DNA of 64,000 nucleotides from Ignatzschineria larvae DSM 13226 (GCF_038500265.1 NZ_CP150637.1:1773001-1837000), one strand, 5' to 3'; positions 28,101 to 36,781 are shown, counted from the stretch's first letter. Notes: generated by a model from the sequence alone, not told the origin. Numbers and translations: made by a program.

Positions 28101-28296
28101 CTTTAGTCACTTGCGTCTCAATAATCTCAGGACTTGCCCCTTGATAACTTGTACGAATACTAATAATCGGTACATCAATATCAGGATATTCCCGTATCGA
28201 CATCCGATCTAAACCGATCAGCCCCAAGAGAATCAAAATAATATTAATGACGATCGCAAAGACCGGTCGTTTAATCGAGACTTCAGATAATTTCAT
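25153..28296 (-). CDS. RND-family multidrug efflux permease (HAE1)
   Basis: A 1047-aa inner-membrane proton/drug antiporter of the AcrB/HAE1 family, forming the pump of a tripartite efflux system. The N-terminus (SIKRPVFAIVINIILILLGL) is typical. The proton-relay aspartates are in the fourth membrane helix (AIGLVVDDAIVMLENIHRHI, near residue 400). Two large periplasmic loops and twelve membrane segments can be traced. Its ATG overlaps the adaptor's TAA by one base (TAATG), so the two are coupled. No outer-membrane TolC-like gene follows; a shared TolC elsewhere is likely. Substrate unknown. Confidence 0.9.
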   Translation of the reverse strand: MKLSEVSIKRPVFAIVINIILILLGLIGLDRMSIREYPDIDVPIISIRTSYQGASPEIIETQVTKVIEDAVTSIDGIDYIASDSRRGSSSINITFNPNKNIEEAANDVRDRVARAKRSLPDEVDDPIIQKSDSDADPVVILALSSDQYSAIELTKMIETIVQPQIELLDGVANVTLWGGREPVMRIWIDPQKMAILDVTVNDVESALRAQNVEIPAGTIKSSTQEFSIVARTDLNQVEEFRNIIIKVADNDVTENRPIVRLSDVALVELGGVEESSRPRLNGKPGVGVAVIKQSVANPLTLSADIRALLPALQESLPDDVQIAVTSDSSVFINKSLGSVYSTIIEALIFVGVIIFIFLRNWRATLIPMVTVPISLVGTLFVMYLLGYSINTLTLLAFVLAIGLVVDDAIVMLENIHRHIEEGLSPIKAAFIGSKEIGFAIIAMTITLAAVFLPLTFTQGRIGKLFVEFAVTLSVTVLISGFTALTLSPMMCSRLLLSHRAEKDSETKPRKWSITRLFHRISDGIEWCLNKLTEGYGRLLHWLVKARYFVLLFMVVIFAGAGWFYTKLPQELSPTEDRGMIRVMAITPEGATVDFTDRYFTEVEDHLLDNLDEGTTVYAISGISMGAIGFVTLPDWDDRDESQMEITSRLNKGLQDIALGLRVFASNPQSLGQRGDSKDVQIVIRSNDSFEKLDGQVTEIMEKMRENPLLISPDNDLRMNTPQLEVSVDREKLALLGIDVSVVGRTLETALGGRNVTRYKEGAEQYDVMVQVDPQKRSQPKDLEGIYVRSQYGEMVPLSNFVTVEETIAPQNLRHFNKLRSATISANLESGVSQGEGIAIVENIIREVIPEAMLDYQGSSREFIASGASMVLIFMMALLFIYLVLAVQFESWIDPFIILFSVPLAGFGALGALYLVGGTINIYSQIGLVTLVGLITKHGILIVEFANQIREEGVSKVEAVIRSATLRLRPILMTTGAMVLDSIPLALAIGAGAESRQAIGWVIVGGMSVGTFFTLLVVPIVYLFIGGRKRRSNPELQNSATDHNEVAV

Positions 28297-29459
28297 TATG
28301 ACTCCTGATCTGCCGTATCGCCGACTCTATTTCCTACGTTATTTTCTACTCTGTTATTATTTTGAATCTCGGGCGCTTGATCTTGTGTATTATCTTGATT
28401 CGTTTTACTACGTAGTTTTTCAGGAAGAAGGGTACCCGTTGCGTCTTGAATTTCACTCTGATCTTTAATACGTACTTGTCCTGCTTTCACAACGATATCA
28501 TCCGGATTTAATCCCGATAATATTTCCACATTAAAGGTACTTCTCTGCCCTATCTCCACCGGCGTTAACTCAGCTATAAAGCCATCGCCATTCTCATTTT
28601 TGACTGCTCGATAGACAAATTGTGCCCCTTCCGAAGCAAAAATTGATTCTTCCGGGATAATAATCACTTGATAATTGAGGGGAATTAAGAGATTTAAACG
28701 CGCAAATGAACCGGCAATCAGCGTCTGATCTTCATTATGAAATTTCGCTAATACAGATAGGGATCGGCCTTTCTGCTCAATTTCAGGGCTTACAGCATAG
28801 ACTTCTGCGGTAAAGAGCTTATTGGGAAAATTATCCACCGTAAAAGTGACATTTTGCCCCCGCTCGGCGACGTGAGCAACACGCTCGGGGATATTAAACT
28901 CTAGTCGTAATTGATCGATATTCAGTAGCCGAACAAGGTCAGCCCCTGATTGTACATAATCACCTAGTTCTACTTTCTTCAATCCCATTGTTCCGGCAAA
29001 AGGAGCATGAATAAAACGGCGCTCATATTTAGCCTTAGCAATCGCTTCATTTGCCACTGCTTGGGCATATTCAGCCTGCGCAACATCACGCGCCTGAGCA
29101 GTTGACCCACCTTTTGCGGCAAGCATTCGATCGAGATTTTGCTTAGCTAACACCCGCTTTGCACTGCTCTCTTGTAACTCTGCGGCTTCGATACTGGAGT
29201 CTAAGGCAATGAGAAGATCCCCCGCTTTCACCTCTTCGCCCTCTTTAAAGGCAATCTCTACGATACATCCGGACGCTTCAGGTCGGACAATCACTTCTTG
29301 ATAAGGATAGAGAATTCCCACAGCATAGATCTCTTCAAATTTATCCTGCAGCACCACCTCAGCAAGCTCGACATCCGTCACTTTGGCAAATACTGTTAAC
29401 GGCGATAGCAATATTATAAGACACAATAGCCCCCATCTTTTTGTAAAATTTCTATTCAT
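28296..29459 (-). CDS. RND efflux periplasmic adaptor (HlyD-like)
   Basis: A 387-aa membrane fusion protein linking the pump to the outer-membrane channel. It has an N-terminal signal sequence (residues about 8-25), a barrel-sandwich half-motif (VEIAFKEGEEVKAGDLLIALD), an alpha hairpin (about 85-140), and the second lipoyl half (APFAGTMGLKKVELGDYVQSG). The C-terminal 40 residues are low-complexity, rich in Asn, Gln and Asp (NQDNTQDQAPEIQNNNRVEN), which is unusual for this family. First gene of the two-gene operon. Confidence 0.88.
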   Translation of the reverse strand: MNRNFTKRWGLLCLIILLSPLTVFAKVTDVELAEVVLQDKFEEIYAVGILYPYQEVIVRPEASGCIVEIAFKEGEEVKAGDLLIALDSSIEAAELQESSAKRVLAKQNLDRMLAAKGGSTAQARDVAQAEYAQAVANEAIAKAKYERRFIHAPFAGTMGLKKVELGDYVQSGADLVRLLNIDQLRLEFNIPERVAHVAERGQNVTFTVDNFPNKLFTAEVYAVSPEIEQKGRSLSVLAKFHNEDQTLIAGSFARLNLLIPLNYQVIIIPEESIFASEGAQFVYRAVKNENGDGFIAELTPVEIGQRSTFNVEILSGLNPDDIVVKAGQVRIKDQSEIQDATGTLLPEKLRSKTNQDNTQDQAPEIQNNNRVENNVGNRVGDTADQES

Positions 29460-29660
29460 TCTATTCCTTCTGAAGTATCAAGCCGATTCAATTCATATTT
29501 CCATCTTAATAAATATTATTTTTATCAATAGGATAGTAGACCAATTGAATCTTAAGGTTATCTTAATTATTTTAAATTGAAAATAAGCCCACCTCTGTAG
29601 TGATGAAACTGAATTTAATCAAAATGCACTGAACATCGCCACTATATATTCAATTCTAAG

Positions 29661-29684
29661 AAAAATCCCTCAACTTGAGGGATT
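29661..29684 (-). terminator. Terminator downstream of the AI-2E family permease
   Basis: AATCCCTCAA (29664-29673) pairs with its complement at 29675-29684; five T follow on the minus strand. It lies about 40 bp after the stop at 29727. Confidence 0.75.
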
Positions 29685-29726
29685 CCCAAATGATTAATAT
29701 ATGATTGTCGACTAATTACAAGAACT

Positions 29727-30824
29727 TCAATTATGTTTATTTTTTGACATTTCAGCTTTTAGCTCTGCATCAAGCTGTCGTGGATTATCTTCATGAACCC
29801 ATTCACGCCAAATAGCGACTAAAAGCGCCATAATCACAGGCCCGATAAAGAGCCCGATAATCCCCATCGTTTTAACGCCACCGACTAACCCTAAAATGGT
29901 TGGTAAAAAAGGCAGTTTAACAGCACCGCCCACTAAACGAGGACGAATCGTTTTATCAACGACAAAGAGCTGAACCGTCCCCCAACAAAATAGAATAATC
30001 CCTTGAGTTAATTGGTGATTTCCCACTAAATAGAGCGACACTAAGGACATAGACATCGGTGCGCCGCCTGGAATCAAAGCAAAAATACCGGTAATGATAC
30101 CGAGGGTTATTGGCATTGGTGCCCCGACAAAGTAGTAGACGAAACCAAATACAATCCCTTCACCGATGGCAATAATCACCATTCCTGAAACCGTAGAACT
30201 CACAAGTGTAGGGACAATACGAGAAATCCGTTTCCAACGCCCCGGGAATACACGTTCTCCCACTTTATCTAATTGCCTACTGATTCTTCGACCATCTTTA
30301 TAACAGAAAAAGAGAATAATCATCATAAAGAGCAACGTAAACCCTAAAGCACTAAAACTTTTTGTCACTGATTTCGTAACAGCTGCAACATAGCTTAAAT
30401 TCGCAAGGCCAATCTCGGTGAAAAAAAGATTTACCCCATTAGGTGTCCCTAAATACTCTACCCAATATTTTCCAAGTTCATCGCCATAGGGCAAATTGAG
30501 TAACCAAACCGGTGTCGCAACGCCATAAGTATTGGCTTCGATCAACCAAGTCCGAAAAAGCATCATCTCACCATAGAGATAATGTAATAAAAATAAAAAT
30601 GGAATAATAATTACTAAAACCGTTAAAGTCGTTGCAATAGAAGCCGCAAGTAAGGTGCTTCCTCGGCAAAAGCGGACTAAATCGGTATAGGGACGCCAAG
30701 TCACAAACGTAATAATCATCGCCCCTAATGCTGGAACGAGGAACTCATGAAAGAAAACAGCCCCTAATAGTAAAATTAGAATAATAATCCACTTTGCCAC
30801 CGGATTTGCTGTTAATGCTTGCAT
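29727..30824 (-). CDS. AI-2E family membrane transporter (YdiK-like)
   Basis: A 365-aa inner-membrane protein of the AI-2 exporter/TqsA-like superfamily. It has an N-terminal pair of membrane helices, a periplasmic domain, and the C-terminal set with IPGGAPMSMSLVSLYLVGN and IRPRLVGGAVKLPFLPTILGLVGGVKTMGIIGLFIGP, the family signature. The C-terminus is highly charged. Members include Na+/H+ antiporters and the AI-2 exporter, so the substrate is unassigned. It follows greA by 56 bp on the same strand and could be cotranscribed with it. Confidence 0.82.
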   Translation of the reverse strand: MQALTANPVAKWIIILILLLGAVFFHEFLVPALGAMIITFVTWRPYTDLVRFCRGSTLLAASIATTLTVLVIIIPFLFLLHYLYGEMMLFRTWLIEANTYGVATPVWLLNLPYGDELGKYWVEYLGTPNGVNLFFTEIGLANLSYVAAVTKSVTKSFSALGFTLLFMMIILFFCYKDGRRISRQLDKVGERVFPGRWKRISRIVPTLVSSTVSGMVIIAIGEGIVFGFVYYFVGAPMPITLGIITGIFALIPGGAPMSMSLVSLYLVGNHQLTQGIILFCWGTVQLFVVDKTIRPRLVGGAVKLPFLPTILGLVGGVKTMGIIGLFIGPVIMALLVAIWREWVHEDNPRQLDAELKAEMSKNKHN

Positions 30825-30880
30825 AAGTTTTCCTCTGTTATCAGCCTTTATTAGGAATAAAATATATTAGATATTAGATA

Positions 30881-31357
30881 TTAGATGTGCTCGACACTAA
30901 TGATTTCATATAGACGATCACCACCGGGTGTTTGAATAGTGACTTCATCATCGACAGATTTACCAATGAGCGCCCGTGCAATAGGGGAAACAACCGATAA
31001 CTTATTCTGTTTCACATCCGCTTCATGCTCGCCAACAATCTGATAAGTTACTTCTTTATCTTCATTCACATCAAAAAGTGTGACTGTTACGCCAAAAATC
31101 ACCTTTCCCGTATTCGGAATTTCAGAAATATCAATCACCTGAGCATTTGCTAAGCGCGCCTCATAATCGGCAATACGACCTTCGATAAAACTCTGCTCTT
31201 CTCTTGCTGCATGATATTCTGCATTTTCTTTCAAATCCCCGTGTTCGCGAGCTGTTGCAATAGCTTCGATCACACGAGGTCTTTGTACTTGTTTCAAATC
31301 GTCTAATTCACGACGTAGTGCTTCTGCACCCACTTTTGTCATGGGGAATTTTTTCAT
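30881..31357 (-). CDS. greA: GreA, transcript cleavage factor
   Basis: A 158-aa elongation factor that rescues backtracked RNA polymerase. It has the N-terminal coiled coil with the catalytic acidic tip ([19 protein letters not shown]; the acidic pair is in GDLKENAEY) and the C-terminal FKBP-like domain ([23 protein letters not shown]). Its length is exactly that of E. coli GreA. A hairpin with a 10-bp stem (31404-31413 with 31423-31432) lies between it and the upstream glyoxalase gene. Confidence 0.93.
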   Translation of the reverse strand: MKKFPMTKVGAEALRRELDDLKQVQRPRVIEAIATAREHGDLKENAEYHAAREEQSFIEGRIADYEARLANAQVIDISEIPNTGKVIFGVTVTLFDVNEDKEVTYQIVGEHEADVKQNKLSVVSPIARALIGKSVDDEVTIQTPGGDRLYEIISVEHI

Positions 31358-31450
31358 CTAATTTATCCTTTACTTATTATTCTTATTACAGTTCATAGCC
31401 CACCATAGTTCACAGTTGCAACGTGAACTATGAACTATCTTAGGATTACA

Positions 31451-31870
31451 TTACCACCAACCGACATTCTCCATGTCTTTCCAAGGTGCTTGTGGTGCTT
31501 TAGGCTCCCCTTTTTGTAATAACTCAATAGAGATATCATCAGGGGATCTAAAGAAAGCCATCCAGCCATCTCTTGGAGGAACGTTGATCTCAATACCCGC
31601 ATCCACCGCGCGTTGGCAAACTTCGTAGATATCGTCCACTTCAAAAGCTAGATGCCCGAATGCTCGGCCAATGCCATATTTTTCGTCAGAATCCCAATTA
31701 TAAGTTAACTCAACTTCAACATCTTGTCCTTCAGCCGCTAAGTAGACTAAAGTGCATTCCCACTGTGGATACTCTTTACGGCGAGTCTCTTTAAGCCCTA
31801 AGACTTCTGTGAAAAACTTTAATGATTTCTCTAAATCCGTTACGCGAACCATTGTATGTAAAAAACGCAT
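31451..31870 (-). CDS. gloA: Glyoxalase I-like protein (lactoylglutathione lyase)
   Basis: A 139-aa VOC-fold metalloenzyme expected to isomerise the methylglyoxal-glutathione hemithioacetal. The N-terminus (MRFLHTMVRVTDLEKSLKFF) and VEVELTYNWDS, GIGRAFGHLAFEVDDI and SPDDISIELLQKG provide the usual His/Glu metal ligands. It differs from canonical GloA in a shorter loop (PPRDGWMAFFRSP) and an added tail ending WKDMENVGWW, so the substrate may differ. Confidence 0.8.
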   Translation of the reverse strand: MRFLHTMVRVTDLEKSLKFFTEVLGLKETRRKEYPQWECTLVYLAAEGQDVEVELTYNWDSDEKYGIGRAFGHLAFEVDDIYEVCQRAVDAGIEINVPPRDGWMAFFRSPDDISIELLQKGEPKAPQAPWKDMENVGWW

Positions 31871-31907
31871 CTCTTCTCTCCTCTGTAAGACTACGACAAA
31901 AAATAAT

Positions 31908-31940
31908 AACGGGTATGTGATCTACTATCTCATACCCGTT
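31908..31940. terminator. Terminator between the cytochrome c gene and gloA
   Basis: A perfect 10-bp stem AACGGGTATG (31908-31917) / CATACCCGTT (31931-31940), T-rich on both sides. It reads as the terminator of the upstream minus-strand cytochrome gene. Confidence 0.7.
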
Positions 31941-32016
31941 TTCTCTTATACGCTTAAGTTCTAATAAGTGCATTATGGGGATGAGCTAAACTCCCACCAT
32001 ATTTACCTATAGAAGT

Positions 32017-32823
32017 TTACTCTGTTTTCTCGGTAGCATCATTATGATCTGCTACTGGTTTTGTGACCTTTTCAATCACTGATTTTACTTCTTCAGTAGC
32101 ACTCTCACCGGCTGGTTGAGCATCATTTGCTACTGTTTTAACTGCTTCTACCGCCTCTGATTTAGGAGCTTCAACTTGAGTAGCATCTACTTTTGTTTCA
32201 TCTGTTACCGCTTTCTCAATGGCTTCTTGTTCAACCGCCGCTTGCTCGACAATCGCAGCATCGACTTTCTCTTCAGTAGCGGCTTCTGTTTCACCAACTT
32301 CTGCTGTTGCCGGCGCTTCTTCTGCCACAATATCTTCCGCTGGGTCACTTGCCGCAACTTCAATACCGCTATTTGCAAGAATGAAATCAACAGTATGGAT
32401 CACTTCTTCATCTGACAATCGTGGATCCCCACCTTTAGCCGGCATCAAGTTACGCCCATGAAGCGCGCTATTGTGTAAACCGTCTAAACCTCGCTCTTGA
32501 AAACGAACAGACCATGCAGCATTATCACCCATATGAGGCGCATCATTTAATCCTGTATCATGACAACTAGCGCAAAGTGATACATAGATCTCTTGAGGTG
32601 CTTTTACCTTAGGGCCATCGGCCACTAAATTTCCTGTATTCACACGACCATAAGGTTTTAATCTTTCAGCCACTAGATCTTTATTCTCATATGGTGTTCC
32701 ACCAATACTCCGATCGATCAATTTGACAAATGAGGTCACTAGTACAATTAAGATTACTAGTAAAGCAAGTGTTGCGAGAATGGTTAGCAACGAAAATGAG
32801 AATTTATCTGACTGTTTTTGCAC
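32017..32823 (-). CDS. Membrane-anchored c5-type cytochrome with acidic Ala/Glu tail
   Basis: A 268-aa protein with an N-terminal membrane anchor (residues about 11-35) and a single class I haem domain. The haem motif CASCH is at 84-88 and the likely Met ligand is in RNLMPAKGG (127). It resembles cytochrome c5/CycB, an electron carrier to terminal oxidases at the periplasmic face. Residues from about 155 to the end form a 110-residue low-complexity tail of Ala, Glu, Val, Thr and Lys (for example EEAPATAEVGETEAATEE) with no recognisable domain. Few c5 proteins have such a tail. Confidence 0.82.
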   Translation of the reverse strand: MQKQSDKFSFSLLTILATLALLVILIVLVTSFVKLIDRSIGGTPYENKDLVAERLKPYGRVNTGNLVADGPKVKAPQEIYVSLCASCHDTGLNDAPHMGDNAAWSVRFQERGLDGLHNSALHGRNLMPAKGGDPRLSDEEVIHTVDFILANSGIEVAASDPAEDIVAEEAPATAEVGETEAATEEKVDAAIVEQAAVEQEAIEKAVTDETKVDATQVEAPKSEAVEAVKTVANDAQPAGESATEEVKSVIEKVTKPVADHNDATEKTE

Positions 32824-32936
32824 GATCTGCTCCTAGAAAATACAAGTCAATTTTATTATTTAATATGATCTAATACCCGACAATGATAAATCAACTCGTT
32901 ATCTTTTGCTAGTGTACCAAATCAAAGAAACGGATT

Positions 32937-33491
32937 TTATTTTGCGACAATGACTTGTGCAGGTCTAATGAGGCGGTCATTTAACAGATAACCATGCTGC
33001 GCTACAGTAATGATTTGATTTGTTTCAAAGCCTTCGTGGGGAATGATCGAAATCGCTTGATGTAATTCAGGGTTTAATTTTTCTCCTTCAGGATTAAGCT
33101 GTTTCACACCATACTTCTCACATGCGCCAAGTAGCATCTTATACATCAATTGAGAGCCTTCTCTAAAACGTTTTAGCTCTTCAGATGAATTTTCATCGAC
33201 AGCTTTCATTTCAAGCTCCATTGCATCAATGATCGGTAATAGATCTTTTACAAATTTATCAAGCGCATATTTATGTGCATTAGCGACATCGATCTCCGCA
33301 CGACGGGCAATATTCTGAGACTTAGCAACAGCTCTTACATATTGATCATAAAGTTTCTCTTTCTCTGCTTTAATAGCTTCAAGCTCAGACACAGTCTCTT
33401 CAATTGTCTCTTCTGCTAGTTCAACTTCAGCTTCAAGCATTTCATCTGCAACATTTTGTGCTTCTGTATCCACCATCTGTTCTTTACTCAT
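32937..33491 (-). CDS. grpE: GrpE, DnaK nucleotide exchange factor
   Basis: A 184-aa co-chaperone releasing ADP from DnaK. It has an acidic N-terminus, a long coiled coil (about 25-90), and the beta domain ending in NPELHQAISIIPHEGFETNQI and GYLLNDRLIRPAQVIVAK, which is diagnostic. dnaK/dnaJ are not in the window. A TATAAT hexamer lies upstream on the minus strand (about 33515-33530); I did not find a clear heat-shock promoter. Confidence 0.92.
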   Translation of the reverse strand: MSKEQMVDTEAQNVADEMLEAEVELAEETIEETVSELEAIKAEKEKLYDQYVRAVAKSQNIARRAEIDVANAHKYALDKFVKDLLPIIDAMELEMKAVDENSSEELKRFREGSQLMYKMLLGACEKYGVKQLNPEGEKLNPELHQAISIIPHEGFETNQIITVAQHGYLLNDRLIRPAQVIVAK

Positions 33492-33933
33492 CTTCTACCC
33501 CTCTCTATTGAATAATTTTTCGTTATTATACAATGAAATTGTCCATCTAACCGGTTTTAAATAGGAAAAAGCTCAAGCAATGTCCTATCTGTAACTCAAT
33601 AAATCTAATCAATGTTATTTATGATTTTTCTCTCAATAGCTTTATTATTAAACAAGCTTATCGATTTAAATGAATTGTTAAATTATATTCGAATGTTTTT
33701 TATTTCTGATAGATCGTTAGCTTCTCTGCCACAACTGCTCGCTAACTCAATAGCTACATTATGCGTATACTCCATGTGTTTCTATAGTTATATTCTTACT
33801 CAAGCACTTATTATTCAAATGAACCCAACAAGATTCTAATTAGAATAAATAGCCTCATATAACATTGTTGGAGCATAATTAAATAATTATCTTCTTGAAA
33901 AACAGTTCCATAAACAATGTTAATAGGATTTTA
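33492..33933. other. Intergenic region upstream of grpE
   Basis: A 442-bp AT-rich stretch. It must contain the grpE promoter. A 75-codon plus-strand open frame (33612-33839) is hydrophobic but has no ribosome site and is not counted as a gene. Confidence 0.4.
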
Positions 33934-34152
33934 TTACAAATCCCCATCAAGCTCATCATCAAGAATAAGATCATCAAAACTATCTAGATCAAACTCTTTG
34001 GCAAGTTTTTTCTGTAATGCGCGTTCCTCTCTAATTGCCTCAATACTTCTCCATGCCTGAGATTTGCTGCCCTTGACATCAGTTACATCAGGCACATCTT
34101 CTTCAATGATATCTTCATCATCTAATAAATCATCATCATAATCATTCGACAT
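33934..34152 (-). CDS. Small acidic protein, PA3496-like
   Basis: A 72-aa soluble protein with an Asp/Glu-rich N-terminus (DYDDDLLDDEDIIEEDV), a basic helical middle (SQAWRSIEAIREERALQKKL) and an acidic C-terminus. The layout resembles small PA3496-type proteins of pseudomonads described as putative envelope-integrity factors, but this is from memory of the pattern and not certain. An AGGAG-type site precedes the ATG. It is a single gene facing away from corA. Confidence 0.6.
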   Translation of the reverse strand: MSNDYDDDLLDDEDIIEEDVPDVTDVKGSKSQAWRSIEAIREERALQKKLAKEFDLDSFDDLILDDELDGDL

Positions 34153-34449
34153 ATGATTTGTCTCCTTATTGCAGGTGCAAATAATTAAAATCTTTGCATG
34201 CCTTATATAATATTTTCAAAAAATTGCAAGCATAAAATTCAAATCAGCTTCATACTGCCGCTGAATAACTTGCCTGATATATGGAGTTCATCCTAATTGA
34301 ATACAAGTTTCTGATTAAAAAATAAACACAAGAGGAAATCTAAACCTCTCATTAAAATGAGATAAATTAGGATTTTTCATTACAATAGCTTATCTTTAAG
34401 GCACTCCATTTTATTCATTTCAATTTCAACAAGTGAGGAACTATTTAAA

Positions 34450-35484
34450 ATGATTTCAGGATTTACACTCAAAGATAATCGTCTCAAACAGATTTCCGTT
34501 CAATGCGCAGAAGACTTTACAGATGAAATGATCTGGATTGATCTTGTAGATCCCACTGAAAATGAGCGTCTTTTAGTGGAAAACCATTTCAAATTAGATC
34601 TCCCTGAAAAAGCAGAAATTAATGATTTAGAAGCCTCTGCTCGCTTTTATGAAGATGAAGATGGCCTACATATTCATAGTTTTTTTCTGAACGACTTTGA
34701 ATCTAGTGCAAAGAATATCACAGTCGCATTCTCAATCTATAACAATCGCCTATTCACTATTCACGACGAGGATCTCTCGGCATTTCGTCTCTATCGTTTG
34801 CGGGCGCGCCAAGTACAATTAGAGCTTACAGATGGCAAAGTTGATGTGATGAATATTCTTATAGGATTACATGAAACCGCGATTGAACATGTCGCCGATG
34901 TTTTAGAGCGTATCTATGCCGAACTAGAAAATACCAGTCCTTATGTACTTGCTATGGAAGAAGAAACCGAAGAAGCACAGACTAAAAAGGGGAAAAAACG
35001 ACAACGACTAGAATCACAAGATGATGACTCTGATAAAAAGCCAACAATGGAAGAAGTGCTTCAAAATATCGCAATGCAAGAAGATATGAATGGTAAAGCA
35101 AGACTTTCACTGATGGATACGCGTCGTTCATTCTCATTTTTGATGCGCACACAAGTCCTAACAGAAGAGCAGAAAAATGATGTCCGAGAAATTCTTCAGG
35201 ACTTAGAGTCCCTTACAGGCCATACTACGTTCCTATTTGATAAAGTGAACTTCTTACTTGATGCCGCAACTGGTAAAATCTCTCTTGAGCAGAGCCGAAT
35301 TATTAAAATCTTCTCCATTGCTTCTGTTGTCTTCTTACCGCCGACATTAATCGCGAGTATCTACGGAATGAACTTTCCAATGCCTGAACTCAACTATACA
35401 ATCAGTTACCCTATCTCTATCGCTGCAATGATTCTCTCGGGAATTGCACCTTACTTACTATTCAAGCGTAAGGGTTGGCTCTAG
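34450..35484 (+). CDS. corA: CorA-family magnesium/divalent cation channel
   Basis: A 344-aa inner-membrane protein. The C-terminal hallmark YGMNFPMPEL follows the first of two membrane helices (about 290-310 and 320-340). The N-terminal cytoplasmic funnel has the usual alpha/beta and long-helix domains. A lysine- and acid-rich insert (TEEAQTKKGKKRQRLESQDD, about residues 175-200) interrupts the long helix region and is not standard. The start ATG follows GTGAGGAAC. It could transport Mg2+, Co2+ or Zn2+. Confidence 0.9.
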   Translation: MISGFTLKDNRLKQISVQCAEDFTDEMIWIDLVDPTENERLLVENHFKLDLPEKAEINDLEASARFYEDEDGLHIHSFFLNDFESSAKNITVAFSIYNNRLFTIHDEDLSAFRLYRLRARQVQLELTDGKVDVMNILIGLHETAIEHVADVLERIYAELENTSPYVLAMEEETEEAQTKKGKKRQRLESQDDDSDKKPTMEEVLQNIAMQEDMNGKARLSLMDTRRSFSFLMRTQVLTEEQKNDVREILQDLESLTGHTTFLFDKVNFLLDAATGKISLEQSRIIKIFSIASVVFLPPTLIASIYGMNFPMPELNYTISYPISIAAMILSGIAPYLLFKRKGWL

Positions 35485-35551
35485 TCCTCTCGTCAAGCAG
35501 AATCAAATAGAAACAAGGCTATTTGAATGAGACTATTGACAAAACAGCATC

Positions 35552-35581
35552 AAAAAAGCAGTTCAATTGAACTGCTTTTTT
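35552..35581. terminator. Bidirectional terminator, corA / META protein
   Basis: A perfect 30-bp palindrome whose arms are AAAAAAGCAGTTCAA and its complement; both strands end in six T. It serves the convergent genes on either side. Confidence 0.9.
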
Positions 35582-35613
35582 ATGGTCTAGTATAATTTGA
35601 ACTATAGATTGAA

Positions 35614-36315
35614 CTATTGATTATGCCCAACTTTTTCTTGTTCAACGACCATATCGAGTTGATGTTTTACGGAACCATCTTCATTCTGATACTCTTTCAA
35701 TCGAAGACGATATTCATAACCATCAATTGGAACAAATCCCTCAATTTTTCCTTCATAAGGCTGCCATTCAGAGACCTTATCCTGACGAATTTGTAAACAC
35801 TGCTCTTGGCTATTATCCTCGCAAGGAACCTGTTCGCTTGAAACGTAATAGAACACTTGTTCATAGGGTTTAGCAACAATATCTTGATAAGCACCTTTAT
35901 CTAACTCAATCGGAAGATAAGCGGATGATTTATCACCATCAATAGTCCCTACAAGATAAAGATCCTCGCCGTTACGCACGACTTTAGGGTTACCCACAAT
36001 AAATTTAGAGATGCGATCATCTAATTTCTGTAGATCTGAGGGGCAAGCCATCATTGTTGAAGCAAGACCTGCACCATTATGCTCCTGCTTCACAAGGAAA
36101 GTACCGTGATCCGTGACATAGACTTGCCCAACCATCGTATTACAACCACCCGTAACTGAAAAGCGGTTATCCTCTAGATCTAACACCACCTGTATAGATT
36201 GTGATTCAGATAGAGGCGCAATCTCTAGGTTAGGAATCGTGGTAGAAGGAGCGGCCAATACCACTGTTGTCGAAAATAACCCGATACCCGCCAAAATAAT
36301 TCTGTGTAAATTCAT
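35614..36315 (-). CDS. Secreted META (HslJ-like) and DUF4377 protein
   Basis: A 233-aa exported protein with a signal peptide (cleavage about residue 21, ...VVLAAPS). Residues about 40-135 are a META/HslJ domain (LEDNRFSVTGGCNTMVGQ and TMMACP, with paired cysteines). Residues about 150-215 match the DUF4377 pattern (FYYVSSEQVPC, EQCLQIRQ, WQPYEGKIEGFVPIDGYEYRLRL). This two-domain arrangement occurs in envelope proteins of unknown role. Single gene between two terminators. Confidence 0.75.
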   Translation of the reverse strand: MNLHRIILAGIGLFSTTVVLAAPSTTIPNLEIAPLSESQSIQVVLDLEDNRFSVTGGCNTMVGQVYVTDHGTFLVKQEHNGAGLASTMMACPSDLQKLDDRISKFIVGNPKVVRNGEDLYLVGTIDGDKSSAYLPIELDKGAYQDIVAKPYEQVFYYVSSEQVPCEDNSQEQCLQIRQDKVSEWQPYEGKIEGFVPIDGYEYRLRLKEYQNEDGSVKHQLDMVVEQEKVGHNQ

Positions 36316-36475
36316 AAATTGCCTCTTAAATGTAAATTCATGACTGATATTCAGTGTAACATGTTTTACAATTGATGATTACTGAAATAGTTCCTACAAA
36401 TCAATAGGTACTGAAAATAGCATTCTGAGTCAAAATCAAATTTTGATTGTTTATTACACAAATTGAAAAATAAAG

Positions 36476-36503
36476 ATGACAAGCTCTAAATTTTTCGTAT
36501 AAT
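36476..36503 (+). promoter_or_regulatory. Promoter of the tRNA-Asp pair
   Basis: ATGACA (36476-36481) and a perfect TATAAT (36498-36503), 16 bp apart, lie 36 bp before the first tRNA. This is a good sigma-70 promoter. Confidence 0.7.
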
Positions 36504-36539
36504 AGCATTCCTTAGTTGGCAACAACGAAAAGAAATCTC

Positions 36540-36616
36540 GGAGTGGTAGTTCAGCTGGTTAGAATACCTGCCTGTCACGCAGGGGGTCGCGGGTTCGAAT
36601 CCCGTCCATTCCGCCA
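36540..36616 (+). tRNA. tRNA-Asp (GTC), copy 1
   Basis: A 77-nt cloverleaf with encoded CCA. The anticodon GTC is at 36574-36576 in the loop CTGTCAC; the T-loop is GGTTCGAAT. It matches E. coli tRNA-Asp closely. Confidence 0.97.
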
Positions 36617-36694
36617 TTTTTATCAGTTATCTGATAGATGAAATTAAATTCAATTTTATCAGGTAAAGCTATTTAGAGTAGTAATTCTAATCTC

Positions 36695-36771
36695 GGAGTG
36701 GTAGTTCAGCTGGTTAGAATACCTGCCTGTCACGCAGGGGGTCGCGGGTTCGAATCCCGTCCATTCCGCCA
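36695..36771 (+). tRNA. tRNA-Asp (GTC), copy 2
   Basis: Identical to the first copy over all 77 nt, 78 bp downstream, with anticodon at 36729-36731. Both are preceded by ATCTC. The two are probably processed from one transcript. Confidence 0.97.
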
Positions 36772-36781
36772 TTAATAAGAT

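Noticed and set aside
31404-31432. Hairpin between gloA and greA considered as a terminator
   Set aside because: The 10-bp stem has no T-run on either strand, so a terminator role is not supported.
33612-33839. 75-codon hydrophobic plus-strand frame upstream of grpE
   Set aside because: No ribosome site; composition is as expected from AT-rich noncoding DNA.
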